Origin: GCA-2698665 sp038101125
GTDB taxonomy: Bacteria; Pseudomonadota; Gammaproteobacteria; GCA-002705445; GCA-002716945
DNA: 64,000 nucleotides
Assembly: GCA_038101125.1 (NCBI GenBank)
Contig: JAYNVZ010000002.1
Span: 1 to 64,000 of the forward strand
Direction of reading: 5' to 3'
The notes under the pieces were generated by a model. That model had not been told where the DNA came from, did no database searches, and was given only the letters and a program-made list of their open reading frames with translations. This document shows positions 25,043 to 34,820 of this stretch, one piece after another (the stretch's first letter is position 1; the number at the start of each line of letters is the position of its first letter). A program made the position numbers and the translations under genes.

Positions 25043-26536
25043 CTAATATTGATCTTTCCAGCCAATTTTCTTTAAAAAATCATCATAACTTCCATCAAAC
25101 ATATTCACCTTATTGTCATCAAAGATAATAAGTTTATTGGCAACTTGATGTAGGAAATACTCATCATGAGTAACCATTAAGACTGCTCCACTGAAAGACT
25201 TAATTGCATTTAGTAATGAATCACACGAATCTAAATCTAAATGATTAGTTGGTTCATCTAGCAGCAACAAATTAGCTGGCTTAACTAAAATCTTTCCCAA
25301 CATTACTCTACTTTTCTCACCACCTGATAAGATATTAATTTTCTTATTTGATAAGTGATTTGAAAACATCATGTTTGCACAAGTTTTCCTAACTTCAGTT
25401 TCATGTATATCTGGAACACAATTTTGGATTTCCTCATAGATAGTATTATTTGGATCAAGTCTATCTATATTCATTTGACCAAAATAACCAATCTTAGTTT
25501 TAGCATGATGATTTACATAGCCATTAATTGGATTAAGATCCCCTGTTATTAATTTTAGTAAGGTTGACTTGCCTTTCCCGTTTTTGCCAATTATGCAAAT
25601 TTTGTCATCACTTTTTATGCTGAAAGATAAATTATTTATAAGAGGATTGTTCTGATCGTAAAAAAAATTAAGTTTACTTGAATTAATAAGATTTTCTTTA
25701 CTTCCATATGGTTCATAGTTAAATTTAAAATCTAAATTAGCAACCGCTGCAAGTTTTTCTTTTACATCTTTTTTTTCTAGAGCTTTAATTTTGGATTGTG
25801 CTCTCGTTGCCATACTAGCTTTTGATTTAAATCGATTAATCCAGGCTTCTGTTTTTTCTCTTTTCTTTGCTTCATTATCAACTGTCTTGTTATAAATTTC
25901 TTCTTCACTTAGTATTTTTTCTAAAACATTTTTTGTATTTCCAGATGTTTTTTTAAATTCACCTCTATGAATATTTAATGTATGCGTAATTACACTGTTC
26001 ATGAAGCTACGATCATGAGTAACTAGTATCAACTCATCTCTCCAATCATTTAAGAAATTTTTCAACCATTTAATAGAGTGGATATCTAGGTAGTTCGTTG
26101 GTTCGTCAAGCAGTAGCATATCTGGTTCGTCTAATAATAATTTAGCAAGATTAATTTTTACTTGGTTGCCGCCAGAGAAATCATTAGGGTTTTTTGACAT
26201 GTCATCATAAGAGAAACCTAGACCAGTTAGAATTGATTCTCCCTTCCAAGTTTCATATTCTCTGTCTCCTGATAACACACTACATACTTCGTCAATGACA
26301 GTTTGTTCGCTAAATTTTATGTGTTGATCTAAATGACCAATTTTATAACCTTTAGGCATCATCACTTCACCAGCATCTTGTTCAAGCTTGCCGATAATAA
26401 TCTTTAGAAATGTACTCTTCCCGCTACCATTCCTACCAATAAAACCAACTTTTTCTTTTTTATTGATAATTATGTTTACATCACTGAATATCTTTTGTCC
26501 TGAAAATGATATTTCTAAGTCATTTGTCTTAATCAT
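25043..26536 (-). CDS. ABC-F family ATPase (ribosome-associated type)
   Basis: A protein of 497 residues with two ATP-binding cassettes and no membrane segments. Walker A motifs are GRNGSGKST and GKNGKGKST; signatures are FSGGNQVKINLAK and LSGGEKSRVMLGK; Walker B motifs are followed by DEPTNYLD and DEPTNHLD. A charged linker (about 215-270) matches the P-site tRNA-interaction motif of ABC-F translation factors. It probably helps stalled ribosomes; the exact subfamily (YbiT, Uup, EttA) is not resolved. Confidence 0.88.
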   Translation of the reverse strand: MIKTNDLEISFSGQKIFSDVNIIINKKEKVGFIGRNGSGKSTFLKIIIGKLEQDAGEVMMPKGYKIGHLDQHIKFSEQTVIDEVCSVLSGDREYETWKGESILTGLGFSYDDMSKNPNDFSGGNQVKINLAKLLLDEPDMLLLDEPTNYLDIHSIKWLKNFLNDWRDELILVTHDRSFMNSVITHTLNIHRGEFKKTSGNTKNVLEKILSEEEIYNKTVDNEAKKREKTEAWINRFKSKASMATRAQSKIKALEKKDVKEKLAAVANLDFKFNYEPYGSKENLINSSKLNFFYDQNNPLINNLSFSIKSDDKICIIGKNGKGKSTLLKLITGDLNPINGYVNHHAKTKIGYFGQMNIDRLDPNNTIYEEIQNCVPDIHETEVRKTCANMMFSNHLSNKKINILSGGEKSRVMLGKILVKPANLLLLDEPTNHLDLDSCDSLLNAIKSFSGAVLMVTHDEYFLHQVANKLIIFDDNKVNMFDGSYDDFLKKIGWKDQY

Positions 26537-26545
26537 ATTTAATAA

Positions 26546-28363
26546 TTATATTTGTTCTTTTGCTGCTTTTTTTCTTTGGTGTGGATCTAAATACTGCTTT
26601 CTAAGTCTAAGGTTTTGTGGTGTAACTTCCAAAACTTCATCTTCATTTATATATGCCATCATTTGTTCTAATGACATTTTTCTTGGAGTTACAAGTTTTA
26701 CAGCTTCATCAGTTCCAGACGCTCTAACATTCGTTAACTGTTTTCCTTTTAGAATATTTATTTCTAAATCATTGGGTCTATTATGCTCACCCACAATCAT
26801 TCCTTGATAAACCTTCGTTTGTGGGTCGATAAACATGACGCCTCTATCTTGAAGATTAAAGATAGCGTATGCAACAGCTGTCCCAGTTTGTGTTGCAATT
26901 AATGCTCCATTTCTTCTAGTTGATATCTCTCCTTTGAAAGGTCCATAAGAATCAAATAACCTATTAACTACTCCGGTTCCTCTCGTTTCTGTTAAAAATC
27001 TACTTTGATAACCAATCAGAGCTCTTGAAGGGGCTTTAAATATTAATCTAGTTTTACCTGATGTGTTTCTCATATCTAGCATCTCAGCTTTTCTCTTATT
27101 CATGCTATCAATAACTGTGCTAGCATATTCATCATCCACATCAATTATAACTTCCTCTATGGGTTCAAGCTTTTTATCATTTTTATCAATTTTATACACA
27201 ACATGTGGTCTAGATACTGTTAACTCATAACCTTCCCTTCTCATTGTTTCTACTAAAACTCCGAGCTGTAACTCACCTCTTCCTCCAATTTCAAAAGCAT
27301 CTTTTTTCTCGTTCTCTGCAAAAGAGATTGCAACATTTGTTTCAGCTTCCGCCAATAACCTCTCTCTTATAACTGTAGATGTAACTTTTTTACCTTCAAG
27401 GCCAGCAAGTGGCGAATCATTTACTGTAATAGTAATAGACATGGTTGGGGGATCTATGGGTGTTGAAGCGATAGGTTCTGTAACATCAAGATTACAAATA
27501 GTATCAGCCACCGAAGCTTCAGCTAATCCAGCAATACATATTATGTCACCTGTTTGTACTTCATCAACGGCGACTCTCTCAGTTCCCTCAAATTTAAATA
27601 ATTTAGTCAACCTGCCAGACTCGACTTGTTCTCCACTAAGATTAATAGCTTTAACATTATCGTTGACCTTAGCTGTGCCTTGTTCAACGCGACCTACTAA
27701 ACATCTTCCAAGATATGGGTCTGAGTCCAATAATGTAGATAACATAGCAAAAGGTTTATTAGATTCAACTTTTGGAGGCTCGACATGATCAAGTATTAGA
27801 TCTAATAATGCATGTAAATTTTCTTTTGGGTCATTTAAATCTTTAACACACCATCCATCTCTACCTGCCGCATATAATATTGGAAAATCTAATTGTTCAT
27901 CAGTTGCATCTAGTGAAACAAATAGATCAAAAACTTCATCTATAACAGCGTCTGGCCTTCCATCAGGTCTATCAATTTTATTTACTATAACAATCGGTTT
28001 TAAACCTTGAGCAAGTGCTTTTGATAATACAAATTTTGTTTGAGGCATTGGACCTTCTGCCGCATCTGTCAGTAATATGACCCCATCAGTCATACTTAGA
28101 ACTCTCTCAACCTCTCCACCAAAGTCAGCATGACCGGGTGTATCAATAATGTTAATCCTTGTATCTTTCCATTGTATAGATGTTGGTTTAGCCAATATAG
28201 TGATTCCTCTCTCTTTTTCTAGATCACCAGAATCCATAATTCTTTCATCTACATCTTGATTTTCTCTGAACATCCCGCTCTGCTTCATAATCGAATCGAT
28301 TAGTGTAGTTTTGCCATGATCGACATGAGCTATAATTGCAATATTTCTCAAGTTTTCCATCAT
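26546..28363 (-). CDS. typA: TypA/BipA translational GTPase
   Basis: Ribosome-associated GTPase used in stress and low-temperature ribosome assembly. G motifs: AHVDHGKTT, DTPGHADFGGE and NKIDRP. EF-G-like domains follow, and the C-terminus has the BipA-specific TGTAVAYAIFNLQDRG region. The 605 residues are family length. The ATG overlaps the helicase stop by four bases (ATGA), so the two are coupled; both are linked to ribosome biogenesis. Confidence 0.95.
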   Translation of the reverse strand: MMENLRNIAIIAHVDHGKTTLIDSIMKQSGMFRENQDVDERIMDSGDLEKERGITILAKPTSIQWKDTRINIIDTPGHADFGGEVERVLSMTDGVILLTDAAEGPMPQTKFVLSKALAQGLKPIVIVNKIDRPDGRPDAVIDEVFDLFVSLDATDEQLDFPILYAAGRDGWCVKDLNDPKENLHALLDLILDHVEPPKVESNKPFAMLSTLLDSDPYLGRCLVGRVEQGTAKVNDNVKAINLSGEQVESGRLTKLFKFEGTERVAVDEVQTGDIICIAGLAEASVADTICNLDVTEPIASTPIDPPTMSITITVNDSPLAGLEGKKVTSTVIRERLLAEAETNVAISFAENEKKDAFEIGGRGELQLGVLVETMRREGYELTVSRPHVVYKIDKNDKKLEPIEEVIIDVDDEYASTVIDSMNKRKAEMLDMRNTSGKTRLIFKAPSRALIGYQSRFLTETRGTGVVNRLFDSYGPFKGEISTRRNGALIATQTGTAVAYAIFNLQDRGVMFIDPQTKVYQGMIVGEHNRPNDLEINILKGKQLTNVRASGTDEAVKLVTPRKMSLEQMMAYINEDEVLEVTPQNLRLRKQYLDPHQRKKAAKEQI

Positions 28364-29841
28364 CGCTTACTCCTTTGTTTTAAACTTAATGTTCGGTTAC
28401 CTTTGTTTCTTAGGCTATTTTTTGCCTTTGTTTTTTTGTTAGCATCTGTTTTCTTATATGTTTTCTTTTTCTTAGCCTGCGTACTCCTTCTTGTTTTTTT
28501 TGATGAATTATCATGTACATCTCTTTTAGATTTTGTATTCCTTTTAGGTCTATTTAAATTATTGTCATTATTATCATTTCTAGATTTTTTATTTCTTGAT
28601 GGTTTTTTTGATGGGCTACTTTCTGAGGCTCTTCTTGGTCCTGATTTTTTTGAAAAGCTACGACTCGATTTACGTCTTGTGTTTTCACTTTTATTTCTAT
28701 TATCTATTTTCTTTCTAGATGATCGTGTGCTTTTATTTATAGCTGGTTTTTTTACACTATTTGGATTTAATAAGTAGTTTATTTGATTCCATAGCTCTTC
28801 TTCTTCTGGCGAAATAAAACAGACGGCAAAGCCCTTGGATCCTGCTCTACCAGTTCTACCAATTCTATGTATGTAGTCTTCTGCAACCTGTGGTAAGTCA
28901 TAATTTATTACATGTTCGATATGATCAACGTCTAGACCTCTGGCAGCTATATCTGTAGCGACTAGCACCTTGAATTTCTTAAGTCTAAAGTTATTCATCA
29001 CTTTATCTCTTTTGTTTTGATTCAAATTACCATTTAAAGCATCGGCTTTAAATCCATCTTTAGTAAGATGCTTCGCCATGCGCTGTGTTCCATGTTTTGT
29101 TTTAGCAAAAATTAACACAGAACCTTTTCGATCAGATAATTGAGTAAGTAATTCAGTATATTTTTTATTATGTGCAATATTAATTACTTTGTGCTTTATA
29201 TTAGTTAACAATACTTTTTCGGATTCTATTGCAATTCTTTCTGGTTTATATAAATACTTATTGGATAGTTTCATTATTTTTGCTGGCACTGTAGCTGAAA
29301 ATAATAGTGTTTGTTTTTCTGAAGGTAGATATTGTAATGTTTGGTCAATTTGAATTCCAAAACCCATATCCAACATACGATCTGTTTCATCTAAAACTAA
29401 ATAGCCACAGTCCATTAAATCTAGTGTTTCACTTTCAAGATGATCATTTATCCTTCCTGGAGTACCAACAATAATTCTAGGCGCTTTTCTTAATTGATGT
29501 AATTGTTTACCCATGGCTTCTCCGCCAATCAAACAAGCTGATCTTATATGGGACTTTTTTCCTATTAGCTGATTAACGACATCTAGGACTTGTCGAGCTA
29601 ACTCTCTTGTCGGCGTCATTATAAGTGCAGTCATATTAGAGTTTCTAGTTAATAACTCAACCATAGGAATGCAAAACGCAGCAGTTTTGCCAGTACCAGT
29701 TTGGGCTGAACCCAAAATATCCCTGCCTTTTAAGGCTAATGGAATAGTTTGCACTTGTATTGGTGTTGGATTCTTGAAATCCATATCTGTAAGAGCTTTA
29801 TTTAAATTGGTAGAAAGGCCAAATCTTACAAAATTAGTCAT
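28360..29841 (-). CDS. rhlE: DEAD-box RNA helicase, RhlE-like
   Basis: ATP-dependent RNA helicase. Q motif (NPTPIQVQTIPLAL), Walker A (AQTGTGKT), SAT (LFSATVP) and motif VI (HRIGRTGRAG) are present. The name-giving motif II reads DETD instead of DEAD. The helicase core (about 1-370) is followed by a 120-residue tail very rich in Lys, Arg and Ser, likely an RNA-binding extension. Length is 493 residues. It is coupled to typA. Confidence 0.9.
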   Translation of the reverse strand: MTNFVRFGLSTNLNKALTDMDFKNPTPIQVQTIPLALKGRDILGSAQTGTGKTAAFCIPMVELLTRNSNMTALIMTPTRELARQVLDVVNQLIGKKSHIRSACLIGGEAMGKQLHQLRKAPRIIVGTPGRINDHLESETLDLMDCGYLVLDETDRMLDMGFGIQIDQTLQYLPSEKQTLLFSATVPAKIMKLSNKYLYKPERIAIESEKVLLTNIKHKVINIAHNKKYTELLTQLSDRKGSVLIFAKTKHGTQRMAKHLTKDGFKADALNGNLNQNKRDKVMNNFRLKKFKVLVATDIAARGLDVDHIEHVINYDLPQVAEDYIHRIGRTGRAGSKGFAVCFISPEEEELWNQINYLLNPNSVKKPAINKSTRSSRKKIDNRNKSENTRRKSSRSFSKKSGPRRASESSPSKKPSRNKKSRNDNNDNNLNRPKRNTKSKRDVHDNSSKKTRRSTQAKKKKTYKKTDANKKTKAKNSLRNKGNRTLSLKQRSKR

Positions 29842-30145
29842 TAATTTTTCAACTATATTATTAAATTAGTTAGTAGAAGATACCTACTATCTGTTATTTA
29901 ATAACATTTTTATTGTAGCTCTTCTCATGCTACCCATCATTGTTGGTAACAGTGGCTACTTTTTAACAGTTAGTTGCATATAACGCAAGCTATTATTGAC
30001 AAATAAGAAGATATTTATGGATTTAGCGTGTTTTGATAGAATTAGTGAATTGAAATTACATTATAACATGATATTTCAGGTTTGTGTAAAAAAACATTTT
30101 TTGACTGAAAAATTTTTTTAATCATACTAAATATGACAAATAGGG
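29842..30145. other. Intergenic region upstream of the helicase, no gene seen
   Basis: A 304-base AT-rich stretch between the TPR gene and the helicase gene. No ORF with a ribosome site, tRNA or clear terminator is visible. It must contain the helicase promoter and probably a long leader, as is common for cold-responsive helicases, but I cannot pick convincing elements. Confidence 0.5.
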
Positions 30146-30907
30146 TTATTTTAGGCTATCAAGATTTTTTTGAGCTAGGGTGAAATTCGGGTCCATGTCT
30201 AATGATTTAAGAAACATCTTCGATGCATTATCATCATCATTCAATCCCTTGTAGGATACGCCTAAACTGTTATAAACTTCTTTCGATTCTAAACCGAGTT
30301 CAATCATCTCTTGTAAATATTTAAGTGAGTCATTGAATTTATTAGTTTTGATAAAATAATTAGACATGTTCAAGCGTGGATAAATTTCATTTGGGTTTAG
30401 CTCTATTGTCTTCTTATAATGATACTCTGCCTCTGGGTTATTCAAATAACTAAATAAGTTGGCCAAGTTATTATGCGCCTCTGAAGATTCATTATTGATT
30501 TCCAAAGCTTTTATATAACTCTCGACAGCCTTATCATGTTCATTCATATCTGTATAAATAATTCCAAGTGAGTAATATGATTGAAATAATTTTTTATCTA
30601 ATTTCAAAGATTTCTTAATTGAGTTAACTGCTAATTGATGTTCTCCCATAGAATGAAGCAGACTACCATAATTACTATGGAACACTGCTTGATCGGGTGC
30701 TTTTTCTATAGCGACCTCAATATGTTTTTTTGCATTAACAAAATCACCCTCAGCCATAAATACCAAAGAAATTAAATGGTGCGCATTAGGTTCTGAATCA
30801 TTTACTGTTAATATTTTATTATAAATAACTTTGGCTTCATCAAATCTATTTTGTTTATGAAGGTCCATAGCCTCTGCAAAAGCTTGCTTAATTAGAAATT
30901 TAGACAT
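30146..30907 (-). CDS. TPR-repeat protein
   Basis: A protein of 253 residues built from about six tetratricopeptide repeats, such as FHSNYGSLLHSMGEHQLAV, YSLGIIYTDMNEHDKAVE and AHNNLANLF. It has no signal peptide. It overlaps the larger TPR-glycosyltransferase gene by eight bases and probably works with it. Confidence 0.85.
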   Translation of the reverse strand: MSKFLIKQAFAEAMDLHKQNRFDEAKVIYNKILTVNDSEPNAHHLISLVFMAEGDFVNAKKHIEVAIEKAPDQAVFHSNYGSLLHSMGEHQLAVNSIKKSLKLDKKLFQSYYSLGIIYTDMNEHDKAVESYIKALEINNESSEAHNNLANLFSYLNNPEAEYHYKKTIELNPNEIYPRLNMSNYFIKTNKFNDSLKYLQEMIELGLESKEVYNSLGVSYKGLNDDDNASKMFLKSLDMDPNFTLAQKNLDSLK

Positions 30908-32270
30908 CTGATAATTGATCCTCTATTTTGTTCATGACGCCTGACCAGTCACCAGTCATCTCCTGTCTGAATAGTTTTACTGAAGGATACCATGGCGAAG
31001 TATCTTTGTAACTCAAATCCCAAGTATGCTTGGGTACTGTTGGTAGCATAATCCAAGTATTTATATTTAGTGCACCAGCAAGATGAACTAAATCACTCTC
31101 AATAGACACAACTAAGTCTAAATTTTTCATGACTCCTGATAAATCACTAAAGTCTTTAAATTCCTCCAAATTAATTATATTGTGTCCGCTCTTCTGAAAA
31201 ATTAGATTCAATGTATCTTGAGGAACGCTAATTTGCTTATAATTTGAAAGTGAACTATTTGAGTTAATCATCACTCCAATATTTTTTTGAGTATTAACTA
31301 TTTCACTAGCGATATCATTTTTAATACTGAGATATGGGAAAACCTGAGTATCCATGTCAGGGCTCCACTCTAGTACTTTTGGGATTGATATGAGATAGGT
31401 GAAATAATCATAATCAGTAGTATCTCCATATTCAATAACTTCTTTAATCCAATCTTGTTGTCTTAAAATATTTAGTGTTTCAGGCTGAGACATTAAAACA
31501 ACTTCAGCGCCTTCTGCTGCAAGCTGATTAGCAAATCTTATATATTGAAAAGTTTCACCTATAGACTGTTCAGCAATAATCAGAATTCTTTTATTTAATA
31601 GTTCTTGGCCAGTCCATTCAGGGCTAGTAAGTTTTAAGTTATAAACTTCTGCTGGCAGTTTTCTTCTCCATTCATATTCTTTCCAACCCTCTTTATAATT
31701 ACCTGTAAGTAATAAGCACATTCCTAGATTAATATGTGGTTCTATATAATCAGGGTATGTCTCTATACAGGATTTATAAAATTTTATGGCTTGATCAAAC
31801 TTTTTTAATTCTTCATAGATTATTCCTACCATTAGCTGACACCCGATATGATCTGGAGTTAGTGATAAACATTTTTTAAAAGAATCTAGAGCGTCATTGA
31901 ATTTTTCAATCTGCCTGTATGCTTCACCTAAATAAAAATGAACCTGCGATATATCTTCTTTTAAATTAATGACTTTTTTGAACGCAACAATTGATTCTTG
32001 GTAATCTTTTTTAGAACTTAATGCGCAACCCAAAGATATTAGAGCTCCAATATCATCAGGATTAATATCTAAAGACTTCTTTATAAATAAAATACTCTCC
32101 TTGTAATTGCCCTGGCTCATTCTAATGCATCCAATTATATGATTTGCATCAGCGTTGTCATTTTTGGAGAGTATTTGCGAACATATCTCTTCTGCTTTGC
32201 TATATTTTTTTTGACTGAACGCATTAATTGCGTTTGTGATTTGTTCTTTATAAAGATCGCTATTTGACAT
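30900..32270 (-). CDS. TPR protein with C-terminal GT9-like glycosyltransferase domain
   Basis: Residues 1 to about 200 are TPR repeats; the rest resembles the TPR-linked heptosyltransferase (GT9-like) domain, with EGWKEYEWRRKLP, SPEWTGQELLNKRILIIAEQSIG and the C-terminal SDLVHLAGALNINTWIMLP. Such proteins are often linked to glycosylation of surface structures or flagellin. I chose ATG 32270; a TTG two codons earlier is also open. Acceptor and sugar are unknown. Confidence 0.8.
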   Translation of the reverse strand: MSNSDLYKEQITNAINAFSQKKYSKAEEICSQILSKNDNADANHIIGCIRMSQGNYKESILFIKKSLDINPDDIGALISLGCALSSKKDYQESIVAFKKVINLKEDISQVHFYLGEAYRQIEKFNDALDSFKKCLSLTPDHIGCQLMVGIIYEELKKFDQAIKFYKSCIETYPDYIEPHINLGMCLLLTGNYKEGWKEYEWRRKLPAEVYNLKLTSPEWTGQELLNKRILIIAEQSIGETFQYIRFANQLAAEGAEVVLMSQPETLNILRQQDWIKEVIEYGDTTDYDYFTYLISIPKVLEWSPDMDTQVFPYLSIKNDIASEIVNTQKNIGVMINSNSSLSNYKQISVPQDTLNLIFQKSGHNIINLEEFKDFSDLSGVMKNLDLVVSIESDLVHLAGALNINTWIMLPTVPKHTWDLSYKDTSPWYPSVKLFRQEMTGDWSGVMNKIEDQLSDV

Positions 32271-32295
32271 TTTCAATATTCAATAAAATTCTTGA

Positions 32296-32323
32296 TAAAA
32301 AAAAGAGGACCGAAGCCCTCTTT
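32296..32323 (-). terminator. Rho-independent terminator of the DUF1326 gene
   Basis: On the minus strand a 9-bp stem (32315-32323 with 32302-32310, one G-U pair) closes a TTCG tetraloop and is followed by eight T residues. It ends transcription from the DUF1326 gene 18 bases after its stop and insulates the TPR operon. Confidence 0.9.
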
Positions 32324-32340
32324 AAAAATTAATTTTTTAG

Positions 32341-32943
32341 TTATGCTTGATAAGCAAAAGGTCCTGACAGACCAACTCTATCTGCTGTTGTATTCCATGT
32401 TCTACCATGATCTGAATACTCTTGCTTACTGGTCATGTTTACATCAACTGGAAATCCAGGATTTATTGCAAGCGGATGATAATTACATTGTGCAACTTTG
32501 CCATCTCCACTTTCAACACCAGCCATATCCCAGCCACCTGCACCACTAACTTCTAAAGTTTGTTTTGTGCCATCTTTTTTAAAATTAATTGCTGCTCTTT
32601 TTACACCAATGACTTCACCTACTAAGCTAGCTATGACACCTAAGTGGCCGCCATGTTTTCCACCCCATAGTTCTTCGATAGCAGTCGCTTGTTCATCTGT
32701 TGCATTTTCATCAATATACAATGCTAACTGGAATCCGCCATCAGTAAGATTTGGACCTGGCGCATGCAACCATGCTGAGACTTTTAACCCATCTAACTTA
32801 ACATCACCTAGATTACCTTTACTGATATCCCATACAAGCATTGCCTCGCAAAAACCTTTTGTTGGGCTTTGTAGGTATAAACATGGGCACATTAGATCGC
32901 AATTACAGCTTTCTGCATAATCCCCTTTTAAACTCCAACTCAT
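32341..32943 (-). CDS. DUF1326 domain protein
   Basis: A 200-residue soluble protein matching DUF1326 throughout: the N-terminal Cys cluster YAESCNCDLMCPC (C14, C16, C20 and C22 region), GFCEAMLVWDI and the C-terminal QCNYHPLAINPGFPVD. The clustered Cys suggest metal or thiol chemistry. Function is unknown. It is transcribed away from the FAD/Mo operon at 33108, with a palindromic site between them, and is a single-gene unit. Confidence 0.85.
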   Translation of the reverse strand: MSWSLKGDYAESCNCDLMCPCLYLQSPTKGFCEAMLVWDISKGNLGDVKLDGLKVSAWLHAPGPNLTDGGFQLALYIDENATDEQATAIEELWGGKHGGHLGVIASLVGEVIGVKRAAINFKKDGTKQTLEVSGAGGWDMAGVESGDGKVAQCNYHPLAINPGFPVDVNMTSKQEYSDHGRTWNTTADRVGLSGPFAYQA

Positions 32944-33024
32944 AATCTTCTCCCGTTAATTAACATATTAATCATCACATAATATCCATTAAAAATCTAT
33001 TAAATGTAGAACTATCTATCTAAG

Positions 33025-33046
33025 AACATTAGAAAACTCTAATGTT
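33025..33046. promoter_or_regulatory. Perfect palindrome ATTAG-N6-CTAAT between divergent genes (candidate operator)
   Basis: A 22-bp element with 9-bp perfect arms (AACATTAGA and TCTAATGTT, four-base centre) lies between the DUF1326 gene and the FAD oxidoreductase gene. The same core ATTAG-N6-CTAAT occurs at 52879-52896 upstream of the ArsR-family regulator, so that regulator is a candidate to bind both. Confidence 0.6.
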
Positions 33047-33107
33047 TAAAATTCAATTAATACTATGAAGAGAAATTAATTTTGCTACAGTAATAGATGG
33101 GGGAAAT

Positions 33108-34820
33108 ATGAAGAAAAGCTTTTTTAGCAGACATGCATCTGCGCTCAGTATTAATAAAGGTGTTTCAACAACTAAGAGAGATATTAAATGGTATGAAAAA
33201 AGCGTGCCTTGCAGATCAGCCTGTCCAGCAGATACGGATATACCCGGCTATTTAGAAGCAATTTATAATCATGATTATGAAAAAGCATACAAAATTAATT
33301 TAGAAGATAATGTTTTTCCAGGTATTCTTGGAAGAGTGTGTTCCCGACCTTGCGAGGATGCGTGCCGACATAGTGATGATGCAAATGGTGAATCAGTATC
33401 AATATGTTTTTCCAAAAGATCAGCGGAAACATTTCATCAATCCAAAAAATTTAAACTAAAAAACTACAGCCATAAAACTAATAAAAAAATATTAATAATT
33501 GGAGCAGGTGTAGCTGGTCTCACAGCAGCTAGAGAGTTGTCAAGATATGGCCATGATGTAGAAATTTTTGAGAGACATAACTCTCCAGGTGGGATGCTAA
33601 ATCAAGGGATTCCAATATTTAGATTACCCAGAGATGTTATCGACAGAGAAATAGGGCAGATTTTAGAACATGGTATAAAAGTTCGCTATAATAAAAACAT
33701 TAAATCTTATGATGAAATAGAAGAACTATCAAAAAAGTATCATGCAGTTGTATTAGCGCTTGGTACATTAAAACCGAATAAAATTAATCAAGAATTTTCT
33801 AAATCTGAAGATGTTGAAGATGGATTAGATTTTTTACTTCGAGTAAATGAATATCAAGATAAATATGTAGGCAAGGATGTTGTTGTAATAGGTGGTGGAT
33901 ATACAAGTATGGATTGCGCAAGGACTGCACTCAGGTTAGGTGCAAAATCTGTAAGAACGTATTATAGACGAACAACAGATGATTTAGTCATCTTGCCTGG
34001 CGAACTAGATGAGCTTATAAATGAACATGGAAAAATGATCTTCAATGCCCAGCCACTTAATATCATTAAAAGAAATAATAAGTTAACAGGATTGGAATTA
34101 ATTAACACTAAATTAATTAAACGCAATGGAGTTTATCAACTAAGAGATATTAAGGGAACAGAATTTAAAGTGAAGACTGATCATATTATTCTTGCGATTG
34201 GTCAAAAACAACATCTACCTTTATCTAAAAGTAAAAGGAAAAATATTTTTTCTGTTGGGGATTTTGCAACTGGGGCTTCTACGTTGATTAATGCTATTGC
34301 TCATTCAAAAGATATAGTCAAACAAATAGATAAGTTTTTAATGAAAAGAGATCTGTTTAACTCTGAGATTAAAGTTACAAATATAAAGACAACTGGTAGA
34401 AATCTAAAATTGAACTATATTCCTATACATGAAATGCCCACAGTTAACATAAATCAAAGAACATTTAAGCGCGAAGTCGAAAAAGGCTATCGAAAAGATC
34501 TATCTCATAATGAAGCTTCGAGATGTTATCTTTGTCATTATAAGTTTGAGATTAATAATGATCTTTGCGTTCTGTGCGATGAGTGTCTGCTGGCTAAACC
34601 CATTAAAGATTGTATTGTTGAAGTCAGTGATGTCCAATCGCTCAAAGATGGAGATGTTTCATATAAGAGAATACGTCCTAAAGAAAGTATCGGTGTATAT
34701 CATGGTAAATTACTAATCGATCATAAGAAATGTGTACGTTGTGGCGAATGTGAGAGAGTCTGTCCAACTAATGCAATATCAATTCAGAAAGTTGAAAAAC
34801 AAGATTATGTTAAAGTCTAA
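33108..34820 (+). CDS. GltD/DsrL-like FAD- and Fe-S-dependent NAD(P)H oxidoreductase
   Basis: Relative of the glutamate synthase small subunit and of DsrL. It has an N-terminal Fe-S domain (PCRSACPADTDIPGYLEA; GRVCSRPCEDAC), FAD motif IIGAGVAGLTAA (about 127), NAD(P) motif VVIGGGYTSMDCA (about 263) and a C-terminal ferredoxin domain ending HKKCVRCGECERVCP; the preceding cluster motif CVLCDECLLAKPIKDC is less regular. At 570 residues it is cytoplasmic. GGGGGA precedes the ATG. It overlaps the molybdopterin gene by 14 bases, so the two should form an NAD(P)-linked enzyme. Confidence 0.85.
   Translation: MKKSFFSRHASALSINKGVSTTKRDIKWYEKSVPCRSACPADTDIPGYLEAIYNHDYEKAYKINLEDNVFPGILGRVCSRPCEDACRHSDDANGESVSICFSKRSAETFHQSKKFKLKNYSHKTNKKILIIGAGVAGLTAARELSRYGHDVEIFERHNSPGGMLNQGIPIFRLPRDVIDREIGQILEHGIKVRYNKNIKSYDEIEELSKKYHAVVLALGTLKPNKINQEFSKSEDVEDGLDFLLRVNEYQDKYVGKDVVVIGGGYTSMDCARTALRLGAKSVRTYYRRTTDDLVILPGELDELINEHGKMIFNAQPLNIIKRNNKLTGLELINTKLIKRNGVYQLRDIKGTEFKVKTDHIILAIGQKQHLPLSKSKRKNIFSVGDFATGASTLINAIAHSKDIVKQIDKFLMKRDLFNSEIKVTNIKTTGRNLKLNYIPIHEMPTVNINQRTFKREVEKGYRKDLSHNEASRCYLCHYKFEINNDLCVLCDECLLAKPIKDCIVEVSDVQSLKDGDVSYKRIRPKESIGVYHGKLLIDHKKCVRCGECERVCPTNAISIQKVEKQDYVKV

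Noticed and set aside
29842..30145. Small RNA or promoter in the region upstream of the helicase
   Set aside because: Several weak TTG-like and AT-rich boxes and short stems exist, but none stands out from the AT-rich background.
33108..34820. Second dsrL copy
   Set aside because: It is related, but it has no dsr neighbours, a different C-terminal ferredoxin arrangement and a molybdopterin partner, so it is named only as GltD/DsrL-like.
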